Origin: an uncultured Bacteroidota bacterium
Lineage (GTDB): Bacteria; Bacteroidota; Bacteroidia; Flavobacteriales; Flavobacteriaceae
Direction: 5' to 3'
NCBI GenBank assembly: GCA_902616905.1
Contig: CACMUP010000014.1
Span: forward strand, 1 to 37,614
Length of the DNA: 37,614 nt
Shown: positions 1-9,214 of the stretch, one piece after another
Numbering within the stretch: position 1 is the first letter of the stretch
Layout: the number at the start of each line of letters is the position of its first letter
Notes under the pieces: generated by a model
Told to the model about the DNA's origin: nothing
The model's database searches: none
Seen by the model: the letters and a program-made list of their open reading frames with translations, nothing else
Program-made: the position numbers and the translations under genes

Positions 1-1047
1 TTATACAGCAATAATAATAGTTATTTTGGGGATCTTTCATCAATTATAATACAAAATCTTCCTTTTTGGGCAGAGTTGAGTAGTACACCCAGTAATAAAA
101 CATCTCTATTACCTGAATGGGAAAATAAAATGAAGGCAATTGTTAACGAATCAATACATGAGAAAGTTACTAGTTTAGCTGGAGTACCTTCATGGATGTT
201 TGTTCTTCTTCAAAATGTTTTAAATAAAACTGGCAAAAAGAATATTTCTGAGGTTTGGCCTAATGTAGAAGTTTATTTTCATGGTGGTGTTAATTTTGAT
301 CCATATAGAAAACTATATCAAAATTTGTTTCCAAAAAAAGGTTTTAGGTATTATGAGATTTATAATGCTTCTGAAGGTTTTTTTGGAATTCAAGACCAAA
401 ATAATTCTAGTGAATTATTGCTTATGTTGGATTATGGCATATTTTATGAATTCATCCCTTTTGAAGGTACAACTGAAAATGAAAATAAAATTATCCCTCT
501 GTCAGAAGTTGAATTAAACAAAAATTATGCAATGGTAATTACTACTAATGCAGGTTTATGGAGGTATAAAATTGGAGATACAGTTAAATTTACAAGTTTA
601 ACTCCTTATCGAGTAAAAGTTTCTGGAAGAACAAAGCATTTTATAAATGTTTTTGGTGAGGAGGTTATCATTGATAATGCTGAAAAAGCGCTAGCGAAAG
701 CGAGTTTAAAGACAGAATGTACCATTAGTAACTATACCGTAGGTCCAATATTTATGAAAGAAAAAACAAAAGGATCACATGAATGGATAATAGAATTTGA
801 AAAAGAACCAAAAGACCTAAATCATTTTGCTAAACTTTTAGACAAAGAATTGCAGAAGCAAAATTCTGACTATGAAGCGAAGCGTTATAAAAATATGACG
901 TTATTCCCTTTAAAGTTGATTAAAGCAAACAAGGGTTTATTTTATAATTGGCTTTCTAAGAAAGGTAAGTTGGGGGGACAAAATAAAGTTCCTAGGCTTT
1001 CTAATAGTAGAGAAATTTTAGATGAATTACTTGAATTAAATTGTTAA
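1..1047 (+). CDS. GH3-family (auxin-responsive promoter family) protein, C-terminal part
   Basis: The reading frame is open from base 1, so the gene starts upstream of the window; 348 residues are visible of a family that is usually about 500. GH3 proteins are acyl-adenylate/thioester-forming enzymes that join acids to amines; the bacterial substrates are largely unknown. The visible part resembles the GH3 core and C-terminal domain: [14 protein letters not shown] resembles the adenylate-binding loop, YKIGDTVKF and [14 protein letters not shown] the hinge and C-terminal subdomain. The end overlaps the convergent clpX stop by 4 bases, so no separate terminator fits between them. The family call is confident; the substrate is unknown. 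Confidence 0.85.
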   Translation, partial: LYSNNNSYFGDLSSIIIQNLPFWAELSSTPSNKTSLLPEWENKMKAIVNESIHEKVTSLAGVPSWMFVLLQNVLNKTGKKNISEVWPNVEVYFHGGVNFDPYRKLYQNLFPKKGFRYYEIYNASEGFFGIQDQNNSSELLLMLDYGIFYEFIPFEGTTENENKIIPLSEVELNKNYAMVITTNAGLWRYKIGDTVKFTSLTPYRVKVSGRTKHFINVFGEEVIIDNAEKALAKASLKTECTISNYTVGPIFMKEKTKGSHEWIIEFEKEPKDLNHFAKLLDKELQKQNSDYEAKRYKNMTLFPLKLIKANKGLFYNWLSKKGKLGGQNKVPRLSNSREILDELLELNC

Positions 1048-2276
1048 GACACCACCTTGAGCTTTGGTAATTCAATTTTTGAGAGTTTTTGATCAGCATA
1101 CTGCTTAGTTATTTTTAGATTTTTAATTTCTGTATTTGGCAACTCAAACATTGCGTCATTTAGAATAGCCTCACATAGAGAACGTAACCCTCTTGCTCCA
1201 AGTTTGAATTGAAGTGCCTTTTCAACAATAAAATCAAGAGCTCCAGGAGTAAATTGTAATTCAATATCATCCATTTCAAAAAGTTGAATATATTGTTTTA
1301 TCAATGCATTTTTCGGAGTAGTTAATATCTTTCTTAATGAAACTTCGTCCAAAGGATTCATATAAGTGGTTACAGGAAGTCTACCTATAATTTCTGGAAT
1401 CAATCCAAATGATCTTATATCCCTAGGAGTTAGATACTGTAATATGTTTTCTTTATCTAAATCTCTTTGATCAATTGTCGTTTTATATCCAATTTCCTGT
1501 AGATTTAATCGCTTTGATATATGAGCATCTATACCATCAAAAGCTCCACCTGCAATAAAAAGAATATTTGAAGTATCTACTTCAACAAATTTTTGATCTG
1601 GATGTTTACGCCCACCCTTTGGTGGAACATTAACTATTGTTCCCTCTAATAATTTAAGTAAGGATTGTTGAACGCCTTCACCAGAAACATCCCTTGTAAT
1701 AGAAGGATTATCACTTTTCCTTGCTATTTTATCAATTTCGTCAATAAATACGATTCCCTGTTGTGCTTTTTCAACATCATAATCAGCGGATTGAAGAAGT
1801 CGAGTAAGTATGCTTTCAACATCCTCCCCCACGTAACCAGCCTCAGTCAATACAGTCGCATCTACAATAGCTAAAGGGACTTTTAACAAACGAGAGATTG
1901 TTTGTGCTAGAAGGGTTTTACCAGTTCCTGTTGGGCCAACTAAAAGTATGTTACTTTTTTGTATTTCTACATAATTTGATTTGGTTTTGTCCTGTAGTAA
2001 GCGCTTATAATGGTTATAAACAGCTACCGATAAAACTCTTTTAGATACTTCCTGGCCTATAACGTAGTCATCTAAAAAACTTTTGATCTCCTTTGGAGTT
2101 TTTAGATCCAAAGAAAGATCACCATCTTTATTTTCCTCCGAGTTTTCTTCTAATATAATACCATGGGCCTGAATTATACATCTATCACAAATATGTGCGT
2201 CTAGACCAGCTATAAGTAGTTGGGTTTCTGGTTTAGGCCTTCCACAAAAAGAACAATTCAAATCAGTTTTGCTCAT
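1044..2276 (-). CDS. clpX: ATP-dependent Clp protease ATP-binding subunit ClpX
   Basis: AAA+ unfoldase that recognises, unfolds and threads substrates into ClpP in the cytoplasm. In 410 residues I see the N-terminal zinc-binding domain with Cys8, Cys11, Cys30 and Cys33, Walker A GPTGTGKT (about 114-121), the pore loop GYVGED, Walker B FIDEIDKI, the RKH loop (GGRKHPD) and the sensor-2 motif GARGLRS. The loop that docks on ClpP reads IGY, where E. coli has IGF. It is the last gene of tig-clpP-clpX, 12 bases after clpP, the common bacterial order. Length is normal for the family. Confidence 0.98.
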   Translation of the reverse strand: MSKTDLNCSFCGRPKPETQLLIAGLDAHICDRCIIQAHGIILEENSEENKDGDLSLDLKTPKEIKSFLDDYVIGQEVSKRVLSVAVYNHYKRLLQDKTKSNYVEIQKSNILLVGPTGTGKTLLAQTISRLLKVPLAIVDATVLTEAGYVGEDVESILTRLLQSADYDVEKAQQGIVFIDEIDKIARKSDNPSITRDVSGEGVQQSLLKLLEGTIVNVPPKGGRKHPDQKFVEVDTSNILFIAGGAFDGIDAHISKRLNLQEIGYKTTIDQRDLDKENILQYLTPRDIRSFGLIPEIIGRLPVTTYMNPLDEVSLRKILTTPKNALIKQYIQLFEMDDIELQFTPGALDFIVEKALQFKLGARGLRSLCEAILNDAMFELPNTEIKNLKITKQYADQKLSKIELPKLKVVS

Positions 2277-2288
2277 TGATTTAAAAAT

Positions 2289-2954
2289 CTATTTTGAATC
2301 GTTGTCAAGGACTTCGTCCACCATTCCATAGTCTTTAGCCTCATTTGCTTTCATCCAATAATCACGGTCACTATTTTCAGTTACTTTTTCAAAGGTTTGA
2401 CCTGAATGTCTTGATATTATTTGGTAAAGCTCATCTTTGAGCTTTAAGATTTCTCGTGCTGTTATTTCGATATCTGATGCCTGTCCTTGAGCTCCGCCTA
2501 AGGGTTGATGAATCATAACTCTCGCATGTGGTAAAGCAGAACGTTTTCTTTTATGTCCAGCACATAGTAAAACTGCACCCATCGAGGCTGCTATACCTGT
2601 ACAAATTGTTGCAACATTTGGAGTTATAAATTGCATAGTGTCATATATACCTAGTCCAGCGTAAACACTACCTCCAGGAGAGTTAATATACATTTGAATA
2701 TCTCTTTTTGAATCAGTGCTTTGTAGAAAAAGTAGTTGTGCTTGAATAACGTTCGCAACTTGGTCATTTATTGCTGTACCTAAGAACATAATTCTGTCCA
2801 TCATTAATCTTGAGAAAACATCCATTTGTGCGACATTTAGTTGTCGTTCCTCAATTATATATGGAGTCATGCTACTTACAATTTTATCATAATACATTGC
2901 ATTTACACCATGATGTTTGGTTGCATATTTTTTAAATTCTTTTCCGTAATCCAT
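2289..2954 (-). CDS. clpP: ATP-dependent Clp protease proteolytic subunit ClpP
   Basis: Self-compartmentalised serine peptidase that degrades proteins delivered by ClpX. The catalytic triad is visible: Ser124 in GIAASMGAVLL, His149 in ARVMIHQPLGG and Asp198 in SDRDYWM. The oxyanion-side NSPGGSV stretch is at about 91-97. At 221 residues it is slightly longer than E. coli ClpP, with an N-terminal extension like other Bacteroidetes ClpPs. It lies 32 bases after tig and 12 before clpX, so all three are probably co-transcribed. Confidence 0.98.
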   Translation of the reverse strand: MDYGKEFKKYATKHHGVNAMYYDKIVSSMTPYIIEERQLNVAQMDVFSRLMMDRIMFLGTAINDQVANVIQAQLLFLQSTDSKRDIQMYINSPGGSVYAGLGIYDTMQFITPNVATICTGIAASMGAVLLCAGHKRKRSALPHARVMIHQPLGGAQGQASDIEITAREILKLKDELYQIISRHSGQTFEKVTENSDRDYWMKANEAKDYGMVDEVLDNDSK

Positions 2955-2986
2955 TTTTTAAACTTTTATTAAAATTAGTGAAATTA

Positions 2987-4318
2987 TTATGCTTTATTGT
3001 AAGCTTGTTTTATAAAGGCATCGAAAGCAACTTTTTTTCTTTTTAAAGGAGCCTTTTCAATAAAAAATTTAAGCATTTTATCTCCCATTAATTGATTTGA
3101 AATTCTTTTTGTTTCGTCTTTGTTTGAAAGTACACTAGATACAATTTGATCTAGTTTTTCTTTTTCTGGCATTTGGCCGTATTGGGCCATCTGCTTTTTA
3201 ATTAAAGTTTTGGTGAATTCTTTTAATTCTTCAAAAGTCATTTTTAAGTTGTTATCATTTATTATTTTACCCTCAATTAATTGGTATCTTATACCTTTTT
3301 CACTTTTATTATATTCTTCCATTGCTGCTTCTTCAGACATTGGTTCTTTCCCTGAAGAACGAATCCATTTTTTTAAAAAGTCAGAGGGAAGTTTAAATCT
3401 TGTTTTATCCACAATAGTTTCTGAAATATCATTCATTAATTTTTGATTTGACTGAGGTTTGAATTGAGCCAGCAGATCCTCTTTAATTTTATCTTTTAAT
3501 TGTTTTTCAGTCTCGATCGTTCCTGGTTTATATAATTTATCAAAAAGTTCCTGGTTTATTTCAGCAGGTATTCTTTCATTTACTTCTTTTATTTCTAATG
3601 TTAAATCAAGATTAGATAGTTTTTTAATATTTTCTTCATCTAAACCTAAAACACGTTTCGCTGTTGTATCGTCAATAAAAAGTCCTTTGGATGGAAGATT
3701 TAAATTAGAACCAACCTCAGATTCACTCAATAATTTTATGGCTTTTTTAGATTTTATATCACTCAATGAAAAATTAGCTATCTTATCTAGACTAATATTT
3801 TGATTCATGAACTGAGCATTTATTTCAAATCCCTTTTCAATTTTTTTCTTAGCCTTTATTTTTCCATATTGATTTTGGATATGATTTATTTGCTCGTCTA
3901 TCATTTTTTTGTCAGGCTCAATCTCATAATGAGTTACTTTTTTTAATACATCAAGCTTGACTTCAAATTTTGGTGCTAAGCCTAATTCAAATTCAAACTG
4001 CATATTTCCCTCTTTCCAATCTATTGAATTGTTTTTTTCTTTAGGAAGTGGATTCCCTAATAATTCTAATTTTTCTTTTTTAATATAATTGTCTAATTTT
4101 TCTTGTATTAATTTATTGACCTCATCAGCAATTACTGCTTTTTCATATTGCTTTTTAATCATACCAAAAGGGACATGTCCTTTTCTAAATCCCGGTATGT
4201 TAGCTTTTTTTCTATAATCTTTAAGAATAGATTGAACTTTTTGTTCGTAATCCTTTTTATCAATAGAAATGTTGATAACTGCATTAAGATTATCAATATC
4301 AGTTTTGCTAATGATCAT
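2987..4318 (-). CDS. tig: trigger factor (ribosome-associated chaperone / prolyl isomerase)
   Basis: Ribosome-bound chaperone that shields nascent chains. The N-terminal ribosome-binding signature GFRKGHVP is at residues 43-50. The middle, where the FKBP-type isomerase domain lies in E. coli, is weakly conserved (about 150-240, running into KEVNERIPAEINQELFDKL), and a helical C-terminal arm runs to the end. It has 443 residues, normal length, and is Lys-rich. It is first in the tig-clpP-clpX transcript, with a good promoter 21 bases upstream of its ATG. Loss of isomerase residues is common in Bacteroidetes trigger factors, so prolyl isomerase activity is not assured. Confidence 0.95.
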   Translation of the reverse strand: MIISKTDIDNLNAVINISIDKKDYEQKVQSILKDYRKKANIPGFRKGHVPFGMIKKQYEKAVIADEVNKLIQEKLDNYIKKEKLELLGNPLPKEKNNSIDWKEGNMQFEFELGLAPKFEVKLDVLKKVTHYEIEPDKKMIDEQINHIQNQYGKIKAKKKIEKGFEINAQFMNQNISLDKIANFSLSDIKSKKAIKLLSESEVGSNLNLPSKGLFIDDTTAKRVLGLDEENIKKLSNLDLTLEIKEVNERIPAEINQELFDKLYKPGTIETEKQLKDKIKEDLLAQFKPQSNQKLMNDISETIVDKTRFKLPSDFLKKWIRSSGKEPMSEEAAMEEYNKSEKGIRYQLIEGKIINDNNLKMTFEELKEFTKTLIKKQMAQYGQMPEKEKLDQIVSSVLSNKDETKRISNQLMGDKMLKFFIEKAPLKRKKVAFDAFIKQAYNKA

Positions 4319-4338
4319 TATGTTTAAAATTTAGTGCG

Positions 4339-4346
4339 CAAAATTA
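4339..4346 (-). promoter_or_regulatory. promoter -7 box for tig-clpP-clpX
   Basis: The minus strand reads TAATTTTG, an exact match to the Bacteroidetes -7 consensus TAnnTTTG. A TTG (plus-strand CAA at 4367-4369) lies 20 bases further upstream, where the -33 element is expected. The predicted transcript start leaves a leader of only about 15 bases before the tig ATG at 4318. Confidence 0.55.
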
Positions 4347-4432
4347 CATTTTTTTATTCCTTAAGACAATATTTAAATATGAAGTCACGAAATTATTTTA
4401 CTTGGAGCTTTAATATAAAAGATAAATAAGTT

Positions 4433-4440
4433 TATATTTG
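4433..4440 (+). promoter_or_regulatory. promoter -7 box for rpsP-rimM
   Basis: TATATTTG matches the Bacteroidetes TAnnTTTG consensus exactly and lies 52 bases before the rpsP start. No convincing -33 TTG is found at the usual distance; the nearest, at 4402, is too far upstream. Confidence 0.5.
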
Positions 4441-4461
4441 CAGCCTTGGATTAATAATCAA

Positions 4462-4476
4462 GAGATCGAGAATCTC
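4462..4476 (+). promoter_or_regulatory. small hairpin in the rpsP leader
   Basis: GAGAT and ATCTC flank a CGAGA loop, giving a 5-bp stem that ends 15 bases before the rpsP ATG, inside the expected 5' leader. It could affect ribosome access or be a protein-binding leader element, but a stem this short may be chance. Confidence 0.2.
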
Positions 4477-4491
4477 AAAAATTAATATGAT

Positions 4492-5160
4492 ATGCCAGTA
4501 AAATTAAGACTTCAAAGGCACGGAAAAAAAGGCAAACCCTTTTATTGGTTAGTCGCTGCAGACTCACGTGCAAAAAGAGATGGTCGCTATCTTGAAAAAA
4601 TAGGGACATATAATCCAAATACTAATCCTGCTACTGTTGAAATTGATATTAGCCGTGCCATCACTTGGTTAGAGAGGGGAGCACAACCAACAAATACAGC
4701 TAGAACACTTCTTTCATATAAAGGTGCTATGCTCAAACACCACTTAAATGGTGGTGTGAGAAAAGGAGCTATGACTCAAGAAGAGGCTGATAAAAAATTT
4801 GACACTTGGATTAAAGAAAAAGAAGAAAAAATTCAGGCAAAAAAAGATAGTTTATCTCAGGCTGATAAAGAATCTGCAAATAAAAGACTAAATGCTGAGA
4901 AAGAAGCCAGCGAAAAACGTTTGGCAAATGCAAAAGCCAAGGAGGAAACTAAAGTAGAAACTTCATCTGAAGAAATTTCTGCTGCTGAAGAAGCCCCTGC
5001 TGCTGAAGAAACTCCTGCCACTGAAGAGGCTCCTGCTGCTGAAGAAACTCCTGCCACTGAAGAGGCTCCTGCTGTTGAAGAAGCGCCTGCTGCTGAAGAA
5101 ACTCCTGCCACTGAAGAGGCTCCCACTTCTGAAGAGGCTCCTTTAGATACCGAACAATAA
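4492..5160 (+). CDS. rpsP: 30S ribosomal protein S16 with a long acidic repeat tail
   Basis: The first 80 or so residues are a normal S16: MPVKLRLQRHGKKGKPFYW, then the YLEKIGTYNPNT motif. S16 is an assembly protein of the 30S body. The rest, to residue 222, is an extension: a Lys/Glu-rich, probably helical stretch (about 100-155) followed by an Ala/Pro/Glu/Thr tail built from tandem 12-residue units. Bacteroidetes S16 proteins often carry an extension, but S16 itself is usually only 80-90 residues. The tail is low-complexity, acidic and probably disordered. rimM follows after 29 bases, matching the classic rpsP-rimM pairing. Confidence 0.97.
   Translation: MPVKLRLQRHGKKGKPFYWLVAADSRAKRDGRYLEKIGTYNPNTNPATVEIDISRAITWLERGAQPTNTARTLLSYKGAMLKHHLNGGVRKGAMTQEEADKKFDTWIKEKEEKIQAKKDSLSQADKESANKRLNAEKEASEKRLANAKAKEETKVETSSEEISAAEEAPAAEETPATEEAPAAEETPATEEAPAVEEAPAAEETPATEEAPTSEEAPLDTEQ
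4996..5121 (+). repeat. rpsP: 36-bp tandem repeat inside rpsP
   Basis: Three identical 36-base units lie at 4996-5031, 5032-5067 and 5086-5121, with a diverged half unit at 5068-5085. Each encodes PAAEETPATEEA. The period is a multiple of three, so copy-number change would keep the reading frame. The near-perfect identity suggests recent expansion. Confidence 0.9.
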
Positions 5161-5189
5161 AAATATTTCGCTTCAAATACTACTAAACA

Positions 5190-5708
5190 ATGAAGATAAA
5201 AGACTGTTTCTATGTTGGTACAGTCGTAGCAAAGTACAGTTTTAAAGGAGAGCTATTAATAAAAACAGATAGTGACAACCCAGAACAATATCTAAAGACA
5301 GAATCATTTTTTCTAAATCTTGATACTGGTTTGGTCCCATTTTTTGTTAAAAATTGTTACCTCCATAAATCCGAATTACTGAGAATTAAATTTGAAAATG
5401 TTTCTAACGAAGATCAAGCAAACTCATTTTTAAAAAAAGATATTTATCTACCATTAAATTTTTTGCCTCCTTTAGAGGGGAAAAAATTTTACTTTCACGA
5501 AGTCTTAGGCTTTGATGTAAAAGAAAATAATCAAATTATAGGATCAATTTTAAGGATTCAAGAAAATAATGCACAAGCTCTTTTTGAAATTGAGAAAAAA
5601 GACAGATCAATATCAATGATTCCTGTGCATGATGATTTTATTATAGAAGTTAATAGAGTGGAAAGGTATATTAAGGTTAAAATACCTGAAGGCCTATTGG
5701 ATTTATAA
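5190..5708 (+). CDS. rimM: ribosome maturation factor RimM
   Basis: RimM binds S19 and assists maturation of the 30S head. The 172 residues show the N-terminal RimM domain (YVGTVVAKYSFKGELLIKTD at about 8-27) and a C-terminal PRC-barrel (FYFHEVLGFDV through MIPVHDDFIIEV). Length is normal. It lies directly downstream of rpsP, a widely conserved arrangement. The neighbour trmD/rplS is not present; the next gene is a convergent TonB receptor. Confidence 0.95.
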   Translation: MKIKDCFYVGTVVAKYSFKGELLIKTDSDNPEQYLKTESFFLNLDTGLVPFFVKNCYLHKSELLRIKFENVSNEDQANSFLKKDIYLPLNFLPPLEGKKFYFHEVLGFDVKENNQIIGSILRIQENNAQALFEIEKKDRSISMIPVHDDFIIEVNRVERYIKVKIPEGLLDL

Positions 5709-5717
5709 TAATTGATT

Positions 5718-8078
5718 TTAAAAAAATAAAACAAACCCAAAAGAAGGCAGTGGACTACTATTGCCCTCTGTTGTTGAAACTGGAACTAAGCTTCTAGGTT
5801 CAATAATATTGCCCTCTTCGTTTCTGTTAAGACCAAACTCCTCAGGAGTTGGATTCGGTTGTGCCAGGAAATTTTGAATATCAAAATAAAGATTAAAAGA
5901 TAAGTTTTTAAAATTCCATTTTTTATCAATTCTTATGTCAGCTAAATTAAACGCATTTAATTTTACTTCTCCAAGCCTATCATAATCTAATATAATTTCG
6001 GGATACGAGAGGTTACTTTCGTTTATGTTTACTGGGACATATGGATTTTTCCCTGCATACCTCCAACGGGCACTAATTTCCCAATTACGTCTTAATTTAT
6101 AGCCTCCAGAAAATGATATAAGATGACGACTATCCCAAACTGAAGGCCTAAATAAGCGGTCAGTTCCAGTAAATTCGCTAAAAAAATAGGTGTAAGCAAA
6201 AATACCATAAAAGCTTTTAGAAAGTTTTTGTTGAAATAATACCTCTAATCCTCTACTCTTTCCTTCTCCATCTGATGTAACAACCTCATTGCCTAAAACT
6301 TCAAATCCTCCTCCTTTATTTGCTAATGAAACTCCATCGATTGTTGAGACAGGATATTGAGAGTATTTTTTGTAAAAACCCTCTATCGTAACTCTTGAAA
6401 CTGGTGTTAAATTATACTCAATCCCTAAGACAAGATGATCACTTCTGGTATATTTTAAATTTTGATTAATAAAAATTGATTGAAAATTTTGAAAACCCAG
6501 CATAGTATAAGTTGGTATTTTGAAATACCTCCCTAGAGATGAATTAAATTTCCATTTTTGATCTTCACTTAGTGCATAAGAAATTGCTATTCTGGGTGAT
6601 ATGTTATCCAAAAAAGAGGATCCTTGTGAAAAACTATCACCATCTGTTCTAATTCCTGCGGATAAATTAAAACGATTATCAAAAAAATCTTTGCTTGTCT
6701 TTATAAATAGTCCATATTTTAAAAAATTCAAATCCGTGCTATATGATAGATTGTCTCTTACAAAATTTGTATTATTCTGGTAAGTTGAGTTTTGTATATT
6801 AAATCCTGAAGACCATCTCCAATCTTTAAGGTATTGTACTGCTCGAAAACGAAGTTTTGTTTCCCACTCATAAGAATCATTCTGAAAAAGTACGCCAGAC
6901 TTTGTAATATTATCTTGAAATCTTGAAAATACATTTTCTAATCTATTACTGCTTAAAACTGTTGTTGTATATCCTTTTCCATTTTTATAATTCCTTTTCC
7001 AAGAAAGCCCAGCAGTAGTGCTTCTTTGGTCAATAATCGGGACTTGCTCTAGTGTTGCCTGTTGTTCAGTATCAAACTCATCTGGGGCTTTAACTGAAAA
7101 GTTATCAATTGATCCTAAACCAATAAATGTAAGTGAATTATATTGATCTATTTCATGCTTAATTTTCCACTGATAATCCCAATAATCTGGACGAATTGGT
7201 AGTCCTATCAATTCAAATAAAAATTGTAAATAACTTCTCCTTGCAGATAGTAAAAAAGTAGTTTTAGAAGGTTTAGTATTATCTTTTCTAAATAAAGGCC
7301 CCTCTAAGGTGAGACCGGCCTCGCTAGCACCAAATCTGAAATTTCCTCCAAATTTATTTGGATCACCCTCTCTTTGTTCGAAAGACAGGACTCCCGAAAG
7401 TGGATTATCATATTCTGCCCCAAAAGCAGAACTTGAAAGTGTGACTTCTCTTATGAAGGAAACATTAATCATTCCGACTGGCCCTCCAGCACTTCCTTGA
7501 GTACTAAAGTGATTTATATTCGGTATTTCAATTCCGTCAAGATAGTAAACGGTTTCATTAGGGGCACCTCCTCTTATAATTATATCGTTTCGAAATCCAC
7601 CTATGGAAGGTGATATACCTGGCATACTTTGTACAACCTTTGTAATGTCATTATTACCCCCTGGATAAGTTTCAATCTCTACAACCGAAAAAGTTTGCGT
7701 TGACAAGGGCGTTTCACTTTTATTTTTAAATGGACTTCTTGTAACAATAATTTCTTCAAGAGTTTCAGATACTTCATTTAATTCAAAGAGTAATGGAATA
7801 TTACCAACTGATTTAACAATTACGTTAAATTGAGTCTGAGTTTCATAACCCAAAAAACTAACTATTATATTATATGTATTGGAGGGAATATTATCTAAAA
7901 AGAAATAGCCTTCATTATTAGTTACCGTTCCGTATTTTGTTCCACTAAGAATTATTGTTGCTCCTTCGAGAGGTAGTTGACTTTTAATGTCAATAATTCT
8001 ACCATTTATTGCTCCTGTATTTTGAGAAAAAATTATATTGAACAAGAGAAGAGATATTGCAAGTATAATATTTTTCAT
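5718..8078 (-). CDS. TonB-dependent outer-membrane receptor with carboxypeptidase-regulatory-like domain
   Basis: An outer-membrane beta-barrel transporter driven by TonB. I place the start at the ATG at 8078 because it directly precedes a clean signal peptide (MKNIILAISLLLFN...SQ); a TTG at 8096 would add six residues before it. Order of domains: signal peptide; carboxypeptidase-D-regulatory-like domain (about 22-105, GAINGRIIDI to LLFEL); plug (about 115-225, with RGGAPNETVYYLDGIEIPN and the SSAFGAEYDNPLSG segment); then a barrel to the end, about 786 residues in all, ending in aromatic FVLFF. The substrate cannot be read from the sequence, and no SusD partner is next to it. Confidence 0.9.
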   Translation of the reverse strand: MKNIILAISLLLFNIIFSQNTGAINGRIIDIKSQLPLEGATIILSGTKYGTVTNNEGYFFLDNIPSNTYNIIVSFLGYETQTQFNVIVKSVGNIPLLFELNEVSETLEEIIVTRSPFKNKSETPLSTQTFSVVEIETYPGGNNDITKVVQSMPGISPSIGGFRNDIIIRGGAPNETVYYLDGIEIPNINHFSTQGSAGGPVGMINVSFIREVTLSSSAFGAEYDNPLSGVLSFEQREGDPNKFGGNFRFGASEAGLTLEGPLFRKDNTKPSKTTFLLSARRSYLQFLFELIGLPIRPDYWDYQWKIKHEIDQYNSLTFIGLGSIDNFSVKAPDEFDTEQQATLEQVPIIDQRSTTAGLSWKRNYKNGKGYTTTVLSSNRLENVFSRFQDNITKSGVLFQNDSYEWETKLRFRAVQYLKDWRWSSGFNIQNSTYQNNTNFVRDNLSYSTDLNFLKYGLFIKTSKDFFDNRFNLSAGIRTDGDSFSQGSSFLDNISPRIAISYALSEDQKWKFNSSLGRYFKIPTYTMLGFQNFQSIFINQNLKYTRSDHLVLGIEYNLTPVSRVTIEGFYKKYSQYPVSTIDGVSLANKGGGFEVLGNEVVTSDGEGKSRGLEVLFQQKLSKSFYGIFAYTYFFSEFTGTDRLFRPSVWDSRHLISFSGGYKLRRNWEISARWRYAGKNPYVPVNINESNLSYPEIILDYDRLGEVKLNAFNLADIRIDKKWNFKNLSFNLYFDIQNFLAQPNPTPEEFGLNRNEEGNIIEPRSLVPVSTTEGNSSPLPSFGFVLFF

Positions 8079-8111
8079 CCAACAAAAATATATCAAAATG
8101 AAATAAAATAA

Positions 8112-8119
8112 TATTTTTG
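8112..8119 (+). promoter_or_regulatory. candidate -7 box for the Rieske gene
   Basis: TATTTTTG matches the Bacteroidetes TAnnTTTG consensus and lies 38 bases before the ATG at 8157. The surrounding intergenic DNA is almost pure A/T, so a chance match is possible. Confidence 0.35.
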
Positions 8120-8156
8120 TTTAATTATTTTTATATATATTTAAACAAAAATTATT

Positions 8157-8603
8157 ATGAAAAATAGAAGAGATTTTCTTAAAACTGCCTGCAAACCTGT
8201 TGTATTAGCGACCCTCGGAATTCCATTAATTGAAGCTTGCTCAACTGATGAAGAAACAGAAATGAATTCTAATTCTGTAGACAACGATCAAACAGCTCAA
8301 AATAATAATTCTAGTAAGTTAGAAATAAATCTTGATGATGACAGGTTTAAAGACCTGAAGCAAGTAAGTGGTTGGTTAAACTTTACATCTGAGAATATAC
8401 TTTTAGTAAGAATTAGTGATGATGAAATAAGAGTATTTGATAATGCATGCCCACATCAAGGAGCAAGGAACCGTTGGTCATTTGATGGAAGCAACTTTAC
8501 TTGTAGTAATCATGGAAATTCATACGCCGCAAATTGTAGTGGGTCGTTAAGATGTTATGAGGCAACTTTAAACGGCAACATCTTAACTGTAGATTTTAGT
8601 TAA
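8157..8603 (+). CDS. Rieske [2Fe-2S] lipoprotein exported with a twin-arginine-type signal
   Basis: A 148-residue single-domain Rieske protein. The cluster ligands are Cys98-Pro-His100 and Cys116-Ser-Asn-His119, in the canonical C-x-H-x15-C-x2-H arrangement. The N-terminus has RRDFLK, a Tat motif, followed by a hydrophobic segment and a possible lipobox IEAC at Cys28, so the folded cluster protein is probably exported by Tat and lipid-anchored. A Ser/Asn/Asp/Gln-rich linker follows (about 30-54). No cytochrome b partner or oxygenase lies nearby, so its redox partner is unknown. It ends one base before the convergent gene at 8605. Confidence 0.88.
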   Translation: MKNRRDFLKTACKPVVLATLGIPLIEACSTDEETEMNSNSVDNDQTAQNNNSSKLEINLDDDRFKDLKQVSGWLNFTSENILLVRISDDEIRVFDNACPHQGARNRWSFDGSNFTCSNHGNSYAANCSGSLRCYEATLNGNILTVDFS

Positions 8604-8604
8604 T

Positions 8605-9159
8605 TTATTTATTTTTTTTTGAAGACTTTCTTTCTATTTTTCTTTGCTCTTTTTGTTTGATTTTATCCTGTTCAGCTCTTAAAATTTTCTGTTTTTCTAA
8701 TTCTTTTTTGTCATACTCATTTCGTAATTCGTCAAGATCGTTTCCACCAATTCTTTCTTGATCTGGAGCCTGCATAGAACCATCATTAACACTGAAAGTT
8801 GCCTTCTTAGTTTGCTTTCTGATAATTTCCCGCGCTGTGTTTAAATTATAATAGAGACCAGGATCTATTAATTTATTAGCTAGAAAATGTTCTTTTTTAT
8901 TTTCATCCCATCTAACGAAAATAAAGCCTCCATTAACAGAGTCTAATTTAACTCTAAATACATGAGCATAATTAGGAAGTGTTTGATAAACTTCTATTTT
9001 TTCTGGCACATAACCAGCCACATATAAAAGTTCACTTACAAATGCTGTTTGGGTTTCTAATGAAGGATCACTATATAATCCTTCTATGATATCTTCCTGG
9101 CCAAAAATAAAAAAATTAAAGAGGCAAAAGAACAAACAAGTGTTTAGTCTGTAGAGCAT
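8605..9159 (-). CDS. secreted protein of unknown function with a Lys/Glu-rich tail
   Basis: I do not recognise the family. The 184 residues start with a signal peptide (hydrophobic CLFFCLFNFFIFG, likely cut before Gln21). A compact middle part (about 22-130) has mixed strands and helices, with VFRVKLDSVNGGFIFVRWD as its most beta-like stretch. The last 50 residues are highly charged (KKELEKQKILRAEQDKIKQ) and likely helical. It probably resides in the periplasm or envelope. It sits between the Rieske gene (convergent) and the metal-type TonB receptor, 55 bases beyond that receptor's stop. Confidence 0.7.
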   Translation of the reverse strand: MLYRLNTCLFFCLFNFFIFGQEDIIEGLYSDPSLETQTAFVSELLYVAGYVPEKIEVYQTLPNYAHVFRVKLDSVNGGFIFVRWDENKKEHFLANKLIDPGLYYNLNTAREIIRKQTKKATFSVNDGSMQAPDQERIGGNDLDELRNEYDKKELEKQKILRAEQDKIKQKEQRKIERKSSKKNK

Positions 9160-9214
9160 TTTAAATATAATTAATATTAAAAGGTAAAATATTTATTACA
9201 GAATTACTTAAGGT

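Noticed and set aside
4857-5176. Two antisense frames across the rpsP tail giving Ala/Ser/Gly- and Gln-rich peptides
   Set aside because: They are complements of the 36-bp repeats; the low-complexity composition explains the absence of stops.
8083-8090. Minus-strand TATTTTTG as the promoter of the first TonB receptor
   Set aside because: It lies only 5 bases before the ATG, which would put the transcript start at or inside the start codon.
8079-8096. TTG start six codons upstream for the first TonB receptor
   Set aside because: The ATG at 8078 directly begins a standard signal peptide; the extra MIYFCW would lengthen it without benefit.
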